Source: Terriglobus tenax
Lineage (GTDB): Bacteria; Acidobacteriota; Terriglobia; Terriglobales; Acidobacteriaceae
Length of the DNA: 64,000 bases
Assembly (NCBI RefSeq): GCF_025685395.1
Contig: NZ_JAGSYA010000004.1
Location: 1 to 64,000 of the forward strand
Reading direction: 5' to 3'
Position numbers and translations under genes: made by a program. The notes under the pieces are model-generated. The model was not told where the DNA came from, ran no database searches, and was given only the letters and a program-made list of their open reading frames with translations. Below, in pieces: positions 1 through 8,848 of this stretch; positions within the stretch are counted from its first letter, which is position 1; each line of letters begins with the position of its first letter.

Positions 1-125
1 GCGATAACGTTCAGCTGGAAGTTACGCTGCACACGCCGGTAGCCATGGAGAAGGGTCTCCGCTTCGCTATCCGCGAAGGCGGACGTACCGTCGGCGCTGG
101 CGCCATCTCCGAGATCATCAAGTAA
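1..125 (+). CDS. tuf: Elongation factor Tu, C-terminal end (partial)
   Basis: The window opens inside a gene whose reading frame starts at base 3 and ends at the TAA at 123-125. The 40 visible residues carry the end of EF-Tu domain 3, including the run [18 protein letters not shown] and the ending [10 protein letters not shown], which is nearly invariant in bacterial EF-Tu. EF-Tu delivers aminoacyl-tRNA to the ribosome as a GTP complex. Its place directly before rpsJ is the common str-to-S10 arrangement. The GTPase domain lies outside the window. Confidence 0.96.
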   Translation, partial: DNVQLEVTLHTPVAMEKGLRFAIREGGRTVGAGAISEIIK

Positions 126-136
126 ACGAAGTACGG

Positions 137-166
137 GCGGCTGGTGGGTCAAAGATCACCAGCCGC
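137..166 (+). repeat. Hairpin in the tuf-rpsJ gap
   Basis: Ten-base arms GCGGCTGGTG (137-146) and CACCAGCCGC (157-166) are perfect reverse complements around a 10-base loop. No T-tract follows, so this is not a classical terminator. It may mark an RNA processing or attenuation point between tuf and the ribosomal operon. It is the first of many hairpins in the gaps of this operon. Confidence 0.6.
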
Positions 167-203
167 ACCTCAACCAGATCTTTGAAGCAGGAAAGAGAAG
201 AAC

Positions 204-524
204 ATGGCTGGACAACAGAGAATCCGGATTCGCCTGAAGGCTTATGACTATCGCGTGCTCGACACGTCGACTGGCGAAATCGTTGAGACGGCAAAGCGCA
301 CCGGCGCGCAGGTTGCGGGACCGATTCCCCTTCCGACGCTGAAGAACAAGTACTGCGTTCTGCGTTCGCCCCACGTCGACAAGAAGTCGCGCGAGGCCTT
401 CGAGATCCGTACGCACAAGCGCCTGATCGACATCCTGGAGCCGACGCAGCAGACAGTAGACGCGCTGATGAAGCTGGATCTGCCCGCGGGCGTAGACGTC
501 GAGATCAAGACGGTCACCAAGTAA
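204..524 (+). CDS. rpsJ: 30S ribosomal protein S10
   Basis: The 106-residue protein matches the length and pattern of bacterial S10: an early [13 protein letters not shown] segment, the central [12 protein letters not shown] loop and the [12 protein letters not shown] strand. S10 sits in the head of the 30S subunit and also acts as NusE in transcription antitermination. The ATG is preceded by GGAAAGAGAAGAAC, a purine-rich ribosome binding site. It is the first gene of the S10 cluster and lies 78 bases after tuf. The assignment is secure. Confidence 0.98.
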   Translation: MAGQQRIRIRLKAYDYRVLDTSTGEIVETAKRTGAQVAGPIPLPTLKNKYCVLRSPHVDKKSREAFEIRTHKRLIDILEPTQQTVDALMKLDLPAGVDVEIKTVTK

Positions 525-531
525 AGCTTTA

Positions 532-559
532 GGAATTTCAGCTAAGTTGCTGAAATTCC
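532..559 (+). repeat. Perfect 11-bp hairpin in the rpsJ-rplC gap
   Basis: GGAATTTCAGC (532-542) and GCTGAAATTCC (549-559) are exact reverse complements with a six-base loop TAAGTT. No T run follows, so a processing or stability element is more likely than a terminator. A symmetrical 11-bp AT/GC-mixed stem in so short a gap is unlikely by chance. Confidence 0.6.
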
Positions 560-619
560 GAGACAACAACCTACAGTGCGACAGGGAACCAAGCCTGCGC
601 ATGATGAGGAGAGAAGACA

Positions 620-1366
620 ATGGCAGTAACTGGAATTCTGGGCAAGAAGATTGGCATGACGCAGGTATTCGATGATCGCGGTGAGGTTCACCCGATTACC
701 GTGCTGAAGGCTGGCCCGTGCGTGATTACACAGCTCAAGACCCTGGCGAAGGACGGCTACGATGCCGCCCAGATCGGCCTGGTGGAGTTTGTGAAGGCGA
801 GCAAGGTGAACAAGCCGATGACCGGCCACTTTGCCAAGAACAATGTCCCCCCGGTCAAGGTCGTGCGTGAAGTAGCGATTGAGACGGTGAAGGGAACCGT
901 GGACGGCAACGAGGCGATCGAGGGCGTAAAGGCCGGTGATCGTATCCTGGTTGACCTGTTCAACGACGAGAAGTTTGTGGATGTGATCGGAACCTCGAAG
1001 GGCCGTGGATTCGCGGGCGTTGTCCGCCGCCATAACTTCGGTGGTGGTCCCAAGTCGCACGGCCACATGTTCCAGATTCAGGGTTCGATCGGTGCATCGT
1101 CCTTCCCCAGCCGTGTTTTCCCGGGCCAGCGTATGCCGGGTCACTATGGAGTGGACCAGGTGACGGTTCGTAACCTGCGTATTCGTGGAATCGACGTGGA
1201 AGAGAACCTGATCATGGTTGAGGGCGCTGTCCCTGGACCGCGTGATGGCTATGTTCTGATCTCGAAGGCCAAGGCTCCGCCGCGTGAGCGTCGTGGCTTC
1301 GGCGGCGAGGCGACCAAGGACGCTCTGAAGGCTTCGAAGAAGGCTTCGGCCGGTAAGAAGAAGTAG
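620..1366 (+). CDS. rplC: 50S ribosomal protein L3
   Basis: The 248-residue protein begins with the L3 signature GILGKKIGMTQVFDDRG and contains the conserved loop GRGFAGVVRRHNFGGGPKSHG (read in two parts), whose tip reaches the peptidyl transferase centre. L3 is one of the first proteins to bind 23S rRNA during 50S assembly. It is longer than the usual ~210 residues because of a lysine/alanine-rich C-terminal tail ending KKASAGKKK. The start has a GAGGAGAGAAGAC ribosome binding site. Similar tails occur on L22 and L29 in this operon. Confidence 0.98.
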   Translation: MAVTGILGKKIGMTQVFDDRGEVHPITVLKAGPCVITQLKTLAKDGYDAAQIGLVEFVKASKVNKPMTGHFAKNNVPPVKVVREVAIETVKGTVDGNEAIEGVKAGDRILVDLFNDEKFVDVIGTSKGRGFAGVVRRHNFGGGPKSHGHMFQIQGSIGASSFPSRVFPGQRMPGHYGVDQVTVRNLRIRGIDVEENLIMVEGAVPGPRDGYVLISKAKAPPRERRGFGGEATKDALKASKKASAGKKK

Positions 1367-1373
1367 GCTCTAG

Positions 1374-1417
1374 CCGCGCCGGGAGGACGTGACCTTCGGT
1401 CGACACTCCCGGCGCGG
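1374..1417 (+). repeat. Long GC hairpin between rplC and rplD
   Basis: CCGCGCCGGGAG (1374-1385) pairs perfectly with CTCCCGGCGCGG (1406-1417). The 20-base interior can form a further small stem with a TTC loop (ACC/GGT). No T-tract follows. The 169-base gap to rplD is long for this operon, so a regulatory or processing role is possible. L4 represses the S10 operon through an RNA hairpin in Escherichia coli, but this element shows no recognisable similarity to that leader. Confidence 0.6.
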
Positions 1418-1535
1418 TGAATGCAAAGAAGCAACAAGCATTGGCTGCAGGGCAGGAAGTTAGGCCGGCTGCGGGATGAGATAGAGACAGTAAGTTACGG
1501 TCCTCGCAATGGAACGAGGCCAAAAGGAAAAGACG

Positions 1536-2207
1536 ATGGCAAACATCAAGGTTTTGAATCTGAGCGGAGAGCAGGTCGGTGATTTTCAGCTGGCCGATGA
1601 AGTCTTCGGCGCAGAAGTGAATGAGGCGTTGCTCTGGGAGGCCGTGAAGCACTACCGTGCTTCGATCCGCCAGGGAACGGCCGCGACGAAGAATAAGAAG
1701 CTTGTTTCTGGTTCCGGCAAGAAGCTGTGGAAGCAGAAGGGCACGGGCCGCGCCCGCGTTGGTTCGGTGCGTTCACCGATCTGGCGTCATGGCGGCACGG
1801 TACACGGACCTCAGCCGCGCAGCTACGAGTACCAGTTCCCGAAGAAGAAGCTGATGGGCGCTCTACGTTCGGCTCTTGCGGCGAAGCTGGCGGACGGTAA
1901 GCTGACAGTGGTTGACACGCTTGAGGCGAAGGAAGCCAAGACCAAGCTGTATCGCCAGGCTCTGGACAAGCTGGATGCCAAGAAGACCGCTCTTCTGGTC
2001 GAGGCCGGCCAGAAGCTGTCCGAGACGGTGTACCTCGGCTCCCGCAACCTGGATGGTGTCGAGCTGGTTCTGAGCTCCGAGGTCCATCCCTATGATCTGC
2101 TGCGCTACGAGCATGCAGTGTTCTCGAAGGATGCCCTTGAGGCTCTGCAGGAGACGCTGAAGAAGACCGTATCCAAGCGCAAGCCTGCTGTGAAGGAGGT
2201 CGCATAA
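1536..2207 (+). CDS. rplD: 50S ribosomal protein L4
   Basis: The 223-residue product starts MANIKVLNLSGEQVG and contains the L4 extended-loop signature KKLWKQKGTGRARVGS followed by RSPIWRHGGTVHGP, which lines the exit tunnel. An in-frame ATG 27 bases upstream would add MERGQKEKT, but AAAAGGAAAAGACG sits directly before the chosen ATG and the family starts here. L4 binds 23S rRNA early and in some bacteria feeds back on its own operon. The stop is followed with no gap by the rplW start, so the two are probably translationally coupled. Confidence 0.97.
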   Translation: MANIKVLNLSGEQVGDFQLADEVFGAEVNEALLWEAVKHYRASIRQGTAATKNKKLVSGSGKKLWKQKGTGRARVGSVRSPIWRHGGTVHGPQPRSYEYQFPKKKLMGALRSALAAKLADGKLTVVDTLEAKEAKTKLYRQALDKLDAKKTALLVEAGQKLSETVYLGSRNLDGVELVLSSEVHPYDLLRYEHAVFSKDALEALQETLKKTVSKRKPAVKEVA

Positions 2208-2501
2208 ATGCCGACCCTGTATACGACGATTCGCCGCCCTCTGATTACCGAGAAGGGCATGGGCGTGAAGGAGACCGAGGGGACGCTGGTATTTGACGTG
2301 GCCCCGGAGGCGACCAAGACCGAAGTGAAGCAGGCCGTTGAGGCACTGTTCAAGGTGAAGGTTGCCGCTGTACGTACGAGCAATGTTGCAGGCAAGGAGC
2401 GCCGCCGCGGCAAGTTTACCGGCTACCGCCCTGACTGGAAGAAGGCGTACGTGAAGCTGAAGGCCGGCGAGAAGATGCCGGACTATATCGACAACCTGTA
2501 A
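2208..2501 (+). CDS. rplW: 50S ribosomal protein L23
   Basis: The 97-residue protein shows the L23 pattern: an N-terminal IRRPLITEKG segment, a central FDVAPEATKTEVKQAVE helix region and the ending DWKKAYVKLKAGEK. L23 stands at the polypeptide exit site, where trigger factor and SRP dock. The ATG abuts the rplD stop, and the GAAGGAGGTCGCATAA of the rplD end provides the ribosome binding site. Order rplC-rplD-rplW-rplB is standard. Confidence 0.97.
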   Translation: MPTLYTTIRRPLITEKGMGVKETEGTLVFDVAPEATKTEVKQAVEALFKVKVAAVRTSNVAGKERRRGKFTGYRPDWKKAYVKLKAGEKMPDYIDNL

Positions 2502-2599
2502 GGCGGGCTGAGCCCGGCAGGGAAGAAGTCAACCGAACGATTCTAGACGCCAGTCGCGAAAACAATATGCGGCTGGCTTAAGGCAAGGAAACAGAGACA

Positions 2600-3424
2600 A
2601 TGCCGATCAAGACATTTCGACCGATTACGCCGACACTGCGCTTCCAGACGAAGCTGGTGAACGACGACATCACGACCAACGAGCCGTACAAGCCGCTTCT
2701 GGCGACCAAGAAGCGCACCGGTGGCCGCAACAATACGGGTATGCTGAGCGTGCGCCACATTGGCGGCGGTCACAAGAAGAAGATCCGTATCATCGACTTC
2801 AAGCGCGACAAGTTCGGAGTTCCGGGCACGGTTGCGACCATCGAATACGATCCGAACCGCAGCTCGCGCATCGCGCTGATCAGCTATGCGGACGGTGAGA
2901 AGCGTTACATTATCCAGCCGCTTGGCCTGAAGGTTGGCCAGAAGGTCATGAGCGGACCGGATGCCGACATTCTGATCGGCAACGCTCTTCCGCTGAAGAA
3001 CATTCCTGCCGGTACGACGGTGCACAACGTTGAGCTTCGCCCAGGCAAGGGTGCGCAGATGGTGCGCTCTGCCGGTTCGAGCGCCCAGCTGGTGGCCAAG
3101 GAAGGCGAGTATGCCCTGCTGAAGCTGCCCTCCGGCGAAACCCGCAAGGTTCTGGTGGAGTGCATGGCGACGGTAGGCCAGGTGGGCAACACCGATCACG
3201 AGAACGTGACGATCGGTAAGGCCGGTGCGAACCGCTGGCGCGGTATCCGTCCGACCAACCGTGGTGTGTCGATGAACCCCGTCGATCACCCGCACGGTGG
3301 TGGTGAGGGTAAGACCTCCGGTGGCCGTCATCCTGTAACGCCGTGGGGTCAGCCGACCCGTGGTTACAAGACCCGTAACAACAAGCGGACCGATGCCTTC
3401 ATCGTGAACCGCCGGACCAAGTAA
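2600..3424 (+). CDS. rplB: 50S ribosomal protein L2
   Basis: The 274-residue protein has the full L2 length. Visible signatures are the N-terminal [31 protein letters not shown], and the C-terminal [18 protein letters not shown] loop that contains the conserved histidine close to the peptidyl transferase centre. L2 is needed for subunit association. The 98-base gap before it contains a weak GGGCTGAGCCC dyad. The ribosome binding site is AAGGAAACAGAGACA before the ATG. Assignment is secure. Confidence 0.98.
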   Translation: MPIKTFRPITPTLRFQTKLVNDDITTNEPYKPLLATKKRTGGRNNTGMLSVRHIGGGHKKKIRIIDFKRDKFGVPGTVATIEYDPNRSSRIALISYADGEKRYIIQPLGLKVGQKVMSGPDADILIGNALPLKNIPAGTTVHNVELRPGKGAQMVRSAGSSAQLVAKEGEYALLKLPSGETRKVLVECMATVGQVGNTDHENVTIGKAGANRWRGIRPTNRGVSMNPVDHPHGGGEGKTSGGRHPVTPWGQPTRGYKTRNNKRTDAFIVNRRTK

Positions 3425-3441
3425 AGGCGAGGATTAGAGAT

Positions 3442-3723
3442 ATGGCACGTTCGATGAAGAAGGGCCCGTTTATCGATGCCCACCTTATGACGAAGGTTGA
3501 AAGCCAGAACCAGGCGAATGACAAGAAGGTCATCCGCACCTGGTCTCGCCGTTCGACCATCTACCCGGAGTTTGTCGGCCACACGATTGCTGTGCACAAC
3601 GGAAAGAAGTTCATTCCTGTGTATGTGAGCGAGAACATGGTCGGTCACAAGCTGGGTGAGTTTGCTGCGACACGTACCTTCAAGGGCCACGTGGCGAAGT
3701 CTGAGTCGTCAGCGAAGAAGTAG
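3442..3723 (+). CDS. rpsS: 30S ribosomal protein S19
   Basis: The 93-residue protein starts [15 protein letters not shown] and contains the S19 signature [22 protein letters not shown] and the segment [18 protein letters not shown]19 forms a complex with S13 in the 30S head and contacts the A-site tRNA region. It follows rplB by 17 bases. A short GGAGCG/CGCTCC dyad lies in the gap after it (3731-3751). Confidence 0.98.
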   Translation: MARSMKKGPFIDAHLMTKVESQNQANDKKVIRTWSRRSTIYPEFVGHTIAVHNGKKFIPVYVSENMVGHKLGEFAATRTFKGHVAKSESSAKK

Positions 3724-3776
3724 CGATCAGCGGAGCGTCTTCAAGGCGCTCCCGACAGAGATAAGAGAGAAGAGTT

Positions 3777-4277
3777 ATGGCACAGGCAGCAGAACAGACC
3801 CGCGAGTTTCGCGCAGAAGCGAAGTTCCAGCGGACCAGCCCGCAGAAGGCCAAGCTGGTGCTGGATCTGATCAAGGGCAAGCGTGTTGAGGCGGCATTGA
3901 CGACCGTGATGTTCACCAAGAAGCGCGTCGCTCCGCTGGTGGAGAAGGTACTGCGTTCGGCAGTACAGAACGCCAACTACCTCAGCCAGGAGCATGGCTT
4001 TGACCTGGACGTCGACAACCTGTACGTGAAGTCGGCTGTGGCGAACGAAGGTCCTCGCATGAAGCGTATCCGTCCTGCCCCGATGGGCCGTGCGTATCGC
4101 TACCAGCGTCGCATCGCGCACATCATCGTGACGGTAGCGGAGAAGAAGTCTGCGGCTTCGGCAGCAGCTTCCGAGGCTCCGGCGGTGAAGGCAGCAGCCC
4201 CGAAGAAGGCAGCCAAGAAGACGGCCGCCAAGAAGGCTCCGGCGAAGAAGGCCGCGGCCAAGAAGGCTGCGAAGTAG
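3777..4277 (+). CDS. rplV: 50S ribosomal protein L22 with lysine/alanine tail
   Basis: Residues 1 to about 120 form a normal L22: FQRTSPQKAKLVLDLIKGK, then the extended hairpin ending in RIRPAPMGRAYRYQRR and HIIVTVAEKK. L22 lines the exit tunnel with L4. The remaining 45 residues are an alanine/lysine low-complexity tail built from repeats such as KKAAKKTAAKKAPAKK, like the tails of bacterial histone H1-like proteins. At 166 residues the protein is about 50 longer than the typical L22. A shorter tail of the same kind occurs on L29 nearby. Confidence 0.97.
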   Translation: MAQAAEQTREFRAEAKFQRTSPQKAKLVLDLIKGKRVEAALTTVMFTKKRVAPLVEKVLRSAVQNANYLSQEHGFDLDVDNLYVKSAVANEGPRMKRIRPAPMGRAYRYQRRIAHIIVTVAEKKSAASAAASEAPAVKAAAPKKAAKKTAAKKAPAKKAAAKKAAK

Positions 4278-4353
4278 TCAGGGATCGATTTACCGATTTG
4301 AACGCGACCGGCCGAATAGATGGACCGGCGCGCATGGAGTGAAGGGATAGCTT

Positions 4354-5022
<669 letters not shown>

Positions 5023-5030
5023 AGACAGCC

Positions 5031-5057
5031 GCTAGCGGCTAGCTGTTAGCCGCTAGC
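5031..5057 (+). repeat. Word-repeat hairpin after rpsC
   Basis: GCTAGCGGCTA (5031-5041) and TAGCCGCTAGC (5047-5057) are exact reverse complements with loop GCTGT. The sequence is made of repeated TAGC words. The 10-mer TAGCTGTTAG at 5040-5049 recurs at 15528-15537 in the rpsK-rpsD gap, about 10.5 kb away. A second dyad GCTGGC/GCCAGC (5083-5088, 5108-5113) follows. This is best read as a member of a family of intergenic hairpin repeats. Confidence 0.65.
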
Positions 5058-5134
5058 GAAGAACGAATTTGAAACAAGTATTGCTGGCTGACAGCGAAAA
5101 GCTAAGGGCCAGCAGCTAAGAAGAGGGTTTCACT

Positions 5135-5566
5135 ATGTTGATGCCAAAGAAGGTTAAGTTCCGGAAACAGCAAAAGGGCAAGATGCGCGGTAAGGCATGG
5201 CGCGGCTCTACGCTGAGCTTCGGAGATTTCGGCCTGAAGGTCATGGAGTGCGGTTACATTACGGACCGCCAGATTGAGGCCAGCCGTATTGCAATGACGC
5301 GTTTCATCAAGCGCGGTGGCAAGGTATGGCTGCGTCTGTTCCCGGATAAGCCGATCACCAAGAAGCCGGCCGAAGTCCGAATGGGCTCCGGTAAGGGTGC
5401 TTTGGATCACTGGGTCGCGGTTGTTCGCCCCGGCAAGATCCTGTTCGAGATGGAGGGCGTAGCGCCCGAGATCGCGAAGGAAGCCATGCGCCTGGCGGCC
5501 AACAAGCTGCCTCTGAAGACCAGCTTCGTGCAGCGCCACGACGTGAAGGTTGTCGCCGCCAAGTAA
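5135..5566 (+). CDS. rplP: 50S ribosomal protein L16
   Basis: The 143-residue protein begins [20 protein letters not shown], the usual L16 start, and includes the conserved [21 protein letters not shown] (read in two parts), RRGGK-like [19 protein letters not shown] and [15 protein letters not shown]16 positions A-site tRNA and is added late in 50S assembly. The ATG at 5135 was preferred to the in-frame ATG six bases later because M-L-M/x-P-K is the family pattern and AAGAGGGTTTCACT precedes it. Confidence 0.97.
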   Translation: MLMPKKVKFRKQQKGKMRGKAWRGSTLSFGDFGLKVMECGYITDRQIEASRIAMTRFIKRGGKVWLRLFPDKPITKKPAEVRMGSGKGALDHWVAVVRPGKILFEMEGVAPEIAKEAMRLAANKLPLKTSFVQRHDVKVVAAK

Positions 5567-5594
5567 GCGGACGACGGGATAAGAGAGAAGAGTT

Positions 5595-5873
5595 ATGGAA
5601 CTGAACAAGATTCGGAATCTGAGCGATGCGGAGCTGAAGACCGAGGCCGACAAGGCCGCCGAGCAGCTGTTCCGCCTGAATTTTCAGCGCTCGCTGGGCA
5701 ATAACGAGGGCGTAAAGAAGCTGAAGGTGTTGAAGCAGGACATCGCTCGCATGAAGACGATTGCTCGTGAGCGCCAGCTGGGCGTCCGTGGCGCCGCAAC
5801 GGTCGAGGTTTCGGCCGAGCCGGCGAAGAAGACCGCCAAGAAGGCAACCAAGAAAGCAGCGAAGAAGGACTAA
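5595..5873 (+). CDS. rpmC: 50S ribosomal protein L29 with lysine/alanine tail
   Basis: Residues 1 to about 65 form the helical hairpin of L29: MELNKIRNLSDAELKTE, FRLNFQRSLG and VLKQDIARMKTIARER. L29 sits beside L23 at the tunnel exit. About 27 extra residues form a tail rich in lysine and alanine (AEPAKKTAKKATKKAAKKD), making 92 residues against a usual 60-70. The tail resembles that of L22 upstream. The gene sits 28 bases after rplP and 3 bases before rpsQ. Confidence 0.96.
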   Translation: MELNKIRNLSDAELKTEADKAAEQLFRLNFQRSLGNNEGVKKLKVLKQDIARMKTIARERQLGVRGAATVEVSAEPAKKTAKKATKKAAKKD

Positions 5874-5876
5874 CCC

Positions 5877-6197
5877 ATGGCAGAGACCCAAGTACAGCAG
5901 AACGAGCAGGCGACGCGCCGCAATGAGAAGGTCGGCCAGGTAGTTTCGACCAAGATGCAGAAGACCATCGTGGTTTCGGTTGAGATGCGTAAGGCTCACC
6001 CGAAGTACAAGCGCGTTGTGAAGTCCAACAAGAAGTTCTACGCGCACGATGAGCAGAATTCAGCCCGCGTGGGTGACGTGGTTCGCATCCGCGAGACTCG
6101 TCCTACGAGCAAGCTGAAGCGCTGGGCGCTGGAAGAGATTGTCCGCCGCTCGGCCCTGGCCCAGCTGCCCGACGCCAAGGAATCCGCGGCTGAGTAA
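5877..6197 (+). CDS. rpsQ: 30S ribosomal protein S17
   Basis: The 106-residue protein contains the S17 OB-fold signature: [56 protein letters not shown]17 binds 16S rRNA early at the base of the body. The N-terminus ([17 protein letters not shown]) and the C-terminus are somewhat longer than the usual ~85 residues. Only CCC separates the start from the L29 stop, so translation is probably coupled. Confidence 0.97.
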   Translation: MAETQVQQNEQATRRNEKVGQVVSTKMQKTIVVSVEMRKAHPKYKRVVKSNKKFYAHDEQNSARVGDVVRIRETRPTSKLKRWALEEIVRRSALAQLPDAKESAAE

Positions 6198-6217
6198 TTC
6201 CGGCCCGAACGACAAGA

Positions 6218-6243
6218 AGCCCGTGGCAAACGGCCAGCGGGCT
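6218..6243 (+). repeat. Bulged hairpin between rpsQ and rplN
   Basis: AGCCCGTGGC (6218-6227) pairs with GCCAGCGGGCT (6233-6243) with one bulged base and a five-base loop. The rplN ribosome binding site GAGGAGAACGAAG follows at once. No T-tract is present. Confidence 0.45.
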
Positions 6244-6260
6244 GACTGAGGAGAACGAAG

Positions 6261-6632
6261 ATGTCCGTTCAGATGAGAACGATTCTTGATGTGGCCGATA
6301 ACTCCGGCGCACGCCGTCTGCAGGTAATCCTGCCGCTCGGCGGTGGCCTGGGGAAGAAGGCCGGCCTTGGCGACGTGGTCACGGCAGCGGTGAAGGAAGC
6401 CGCTCCGGATGGCACCGTGAAGAAGGGCAAGGTTGTAAAGTGCGTGATCGTGCGTCTGCGCAAGGAATCGCGCCGCAAGGATGGCACCTACATCCGCTTT
6501 GACCAGAATGCCGCAGTGGTGATCAACGATGCAGGCGAGCCGGTAGGCACCCGCGTCTTTGGACCGGTGGCACGTGAACTGCGTGACAAGAAGTACCTGA
6601 AGATTGTCTCGCTGGCTCCAGAGGTCATCTAG
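6261..6632 (+). CDS. rplN: 50S ribosomal protein L14
   Basis: The 123-residue protein has the canonical L14 length and motifs: [42 protein letters not shown] (read in parts), [28 protein letters not shown] at the end. L14 lies at the subunit interface and binds the RsfS silencing factor. The start has a strong GAGGAGAACGAAG site. The longest gap inside this operon, 291 bases, follows it. Confidence 0.98.
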   Translation: MSVQMRTILDVADNSGARRLQVILPLGGGLGKKAGLGDVVTAAVKEAAPDGTVKKGKVVKCVIVRLRKESRRKDGTYIRFDQNAAVVINDAGEPVGTRVFGPVARELRDKKYLKIVSLAPEVI

Positions 6633-6642
6633 CTTTTGGAAG

Positions 6643-6691
6643 CGGCTGGTTCGGGAGCTCGAGGGCTCTTGAATCAGCCGATGACTTTTTT
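6643..6691 (+). terminator. Terminator-like hairpin between rplN and rplX
   Basis: CGGCTGGTTC (6643-6652) and GAATCAGCCG (6671-6680) pair with one G-U wobble. The interior holds a GAGC/GCTC inner stem. The hairpin is followed, after ATGAC, by six T residues (6686-6691) and then TTTT at 6696-6699. The rest of the 6633-6923 gap holds an AT-rich stretch with TATACA at 6709-6714, which could be a weak -10, and no open reading frame I would support. It may act as an attenuator that lowers expression of the distal genes. Confidence 0.4.
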
Positions 6692-6923
6692 CGCGTTTTA
6701 GGGTAACCTATACAAGGTTTTTCGCAGTACCTCTTATCGTTTGGTTTTGGTGACCACTGACCCCCAAAGGGGACCCAGCTGCGACCAGGGCTTTCGGACA
6801 AACCAGGGCGTGCAAGTGCCTGATGTTTCCCGTCAAAACAAACTAAGAAATTAAACTGACCGGCGCAGTTCATCGCCGAGGCCTGTCATGCGCAGCAGCG
6901 CGTACGGGACAAGGAGCAAGGGT

Positions 6924-7247
6924 ATGGCAAATATTCAGCGCAACGATACGGTGATCGTGATCGCCGGCAAGAGCAAGGGCAAGAAGGGTCGCGTCCTGCG
7001 CATCATCAACGAGAAGAATCGCGTTCTGGTTGAGGGCGTTGGCATGATCAAGAAGCACGTCAAGCCGAACCCGCAGCGCAATATCAAGGGTGGCATCGCC
7101 GAGCAGGAAGCTCCGATCCACATCTCGAATGTGATGCTGGTAGACGGCAAGGGCAACCCGACCCGCGTTGGTTTCCGTCTTGTCGACGGCAAGCGTGAGC
7201 GCTATGCCAAGACCACCGGCGAGACCCTGGCGCCGAAGAAGAAGTAA
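6924..7247 (+). CDS. rplX: 50S ribosomal protein L24
   Basis: The 107-residue protein starts MANIQRNDTVIVIAGKSKGK, the KOW-domain pattern of L24, followed by KGRVLRIINEKNRVLVEGV and KKHVKPNPQRNIKGGI. L24 initiates 50S assembly. An in-frame ATG 36 bases upstream (MRSSAYGTRSKG) is unlikely to be used: AAGGAGCAAGGGT lies just before the chosen ATG and the family begins here. It is preceded by the long 291-base gap with a terminator-like hairpin. Confidence 0.97.
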   Translation: MANIQRNDTVIVIAGKSKGKKGRVLRIINEKNRVLVEGVGMIKKHVKPNPQRNIKGGIAEQEAPIHISNVMLVDGKGNPTRVGFRLVDGKRERYAKTTGETLAPKKK

Positions 7248-7250
7248 ATG

Positions 7251-7318
7251 AGTTGTGAGTTGCGTGTTCTGGTCTTGTGAGTGAAAACGCAGAACACGCA
7301 ACTTAATAACGTACAACT
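7251..7318 (+). repeat. Word-repeat hairpin between rplX and rplE
   Basis: AGTTGCGTGTTCTG (7258-7271) and CAGAACACGCAACT (7290-7303) form a perfect 14-bp stem with an 18-base loop. Flanking AGTTGT (7251-7256) and ACAACT (7313-7318) extend the symmetry. The 10-mer AGTTGTGAGT (7251-7260) recurs at 14375-14384 in the infA-rpmJ gap. The element has no T-tract and no protein-coding potential. It belongs to the same hairpin-repeat class as those at 14361 and 15522. Confidence 0.65.
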
Positions 7319-7385
7319 GGTTCACCCCACGCAACGGTAAACGGGCTTCGGCCCACCCCGGGACCGTGAGAAAGAGAAGAGCACA

Positions 7386-7931
7386 ATGGCAGCACGTCTG
7401 AAAGAGAAGTACGTCAAAGAGCTGAAGTCGGCGGTTCAGAAGGATCTGGGCATCACCAACGTGATGGCCGTGCCGAAGCTCGACAAGATTGTTATCAACA
7501 TGGGTCTGGGCGAAGCGACCCAGAACTCGAAGATCATGGATCCGCTGGTCTCCGACCTGGCGCAGATCACCGGCCAGAAGCCGGTTCTGACCAAGGCTAA
7601 GAAGTCCATCGCGGCCTTCAAGGTTCGCGAGGGCCAGGCCATCGGTGCGATGGTGACTCTGCGCGGCGACTCGATGTACGAGTTTCTGGACCGCCTGATC
7701 ACGATCGCTCTCCCGCGCGTGCGCGACTTCAAGGGTGTTTCGGCCAAGAGCTTTGACGGCCGTGGCAACTACACGCTCGGTCTGCGTGACCAGTTGATCT
7801 TCCCCGAAATCGACTACTCCAAGGTGGAGCGCCTGAAGGGCATGAACGTCACCATTGTGACGACGGCCAAGGATGACAACGGCGCACGTACGCTGCTGAA
7901 GCACTTCGGCATGCCCTTCCGGCAGAACTAA
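7386..7931 (+). CDS. rplE: 50S ribosomal protein L5
   Basis: The 181-residue protein contains the L5 signature [16 protein letters not shown], the segment [22 protein letters not shown] and [21 protein letters not shown]5 binds 5S rRNA in the central protuberance and contacts P-site tRNA. The ATG follows AAAGAGAAGAGCACA. The preceding 138-base gap carries a 14-bp perfect hairpin. Confidence 0.98.
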   Translation: MAARLKEKYVKELKSAVQKDLGITNVMAVPKLDKIVINMGLGEATQNSKIMDPLVSDLAQITGQKPVLTKAKKSIAAFKVREGQAIGAMVTLRGDSMYEFLDRLITIALPRVRDFKGVSAKSFDGRGNYTLGLRDQLIFPEIDYSKVERLKGMNVTIVTTAKDDNGARTLLKHFGMPFRQN

Positions 7932-7955
7932 GGGACAGAGGAATAGGAAAAGATT

Positions 7956-8141
7956 ATGTCAACGACTGCAAAGGCTGTAAAAGACGCTCGTAAGCCCAAG
8001 TTCAAGTGCCGCAAGCACAACCGCTGCCAGCTGTGCGGACGCCCCCGGGCGTTCCTGCGCAAGTTCGGTATCTGCCGTCTGTGCTTCCGCGCTCTGGCTC
8101 TGAAGGGTGAGATTCCAGGCGTCGTCAAGTCCAGCTGGTAA
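7956..8141 (+). CDS. rpsN: 30S ribosomal protein S14, zinc-binding (type Z)
   Basis: The 61-residue protein is the short zinc form of S14: two CxxC pairs appear as RCQLCGRP and [11 protein letters not shown], separated by 15 residues (PRAFLRKFG between them). S14 is in the 30S head. The short C+ form differs from the ~100-residue C- form, and no second copy is seen here. The start has GAGGAATAGGAAAAGATT upstream. Confidence 0.97.
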   Translation: MSTTAKAVKDARKPKFKCRKHNRCQLCGRPRAFLRKFGICRLCFRALALKGEIPGVVKSSW

Positions 8142-8275
8142 GGACTGGCCGTCCAGGCAAACGCGCCCACAGGGCGTAAGACAAGATTCGGCTGGAGTGA
8201 GAGACCTTACCCAGCCATAACATCTCCGCTGGTTCTGCCTGCAGAAGGCAGCGAACGGGGGATGAAGGAGAAACG

Positions 8276-8674
8276 ATGAACCTGACTGACCCAGTAGCAG
8301 ACTTCCTGACGCGTATTCGCAATGCGATCCGCGCCCGTCACCAGAAGCTGGACGTTCCCGCCTCGAAGCTGAAGGCCGAGATTGCCCGCATCCTGAAGGA
8401 AGAGGGCTACATCGCCAACTACAAGACCTCGGAAGAAGAGGGCAAGGCTATTCTGCGCGTGTATCTGAAGTACGGCGCGAATAACGAGGCTGCCATTCTG
8501 GATCTGCAGCGCGTTTCGCGTCCCGGTTGCCGCGTGTATGTGGGCCGTGACGAGATCCGCCGCGTTCAGGGTGGTCTGGGCATCTGCATCATCACGACCC
8601 CGAAGGGTCTGATGACCGGTCGTCAGGCGCGCAAGGAAGGCGTCGGCGGCGAGCTGCTCTGCAACGTCTGGTAA
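8276..8674 (+). CDS. rpsH: 30S ribosomal protein S8
   Basis: The 132-residue protein begins MNLTDPVADFLTRIRNA and ends with the S8 signature GLMTGRQARKEGVGGELLCNVW. S8 binds 16S helix 21 and in Escherichia coli represses the spc operon by binding mRNA near rplE. The 134-base gap before it holds small dyads, CTGCCT/AGGCAG (8239-8255 region), just ahead of the GAAGGAGAAACG ribosome binding site. Confidence 0.98.
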   Translation: MNLTDPVADFLTRIRNAIRARHQKLDVPASKLKAEIARILKEEGYIANYKTSEEEGKAILRVYLKYGANNEAAILDLQRVSRPGCRVYVGRDEIRRVQGGLGICIITTPKGLMTGRQARKEGVGGELLCNVW

Positions 8675-8733
8675 GGCTGTGCGCACGGCGGCTGAGCGCT
8701 TTGCGCCGGTCGCAGTGACGCAAAAAGTTCAGG

Positions 8734-8750
8734 CCGGGGCCGTGCCCCGG
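8734..8750 (+). repeat. GC hairpin between rpsH and rplF
   Basis: CCGGGGC (8734-8740) and GCCCCGG (8744-8750) form a perfect seven-pair stem with a three-base loop. No T-tract follows. The whole 8675-8848 gap is non-coding. Confidence 0.45.
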
Positions 8751-8848
8751 AGAGAAGTCTGAGTACGACGGCGACGAAAGTAGCCGGGCTGCAGTGGAAC
8801 GGATCACGTATGTGCTCCGCGACTCGCAAGCCGCTAAAGGGAATTGAA

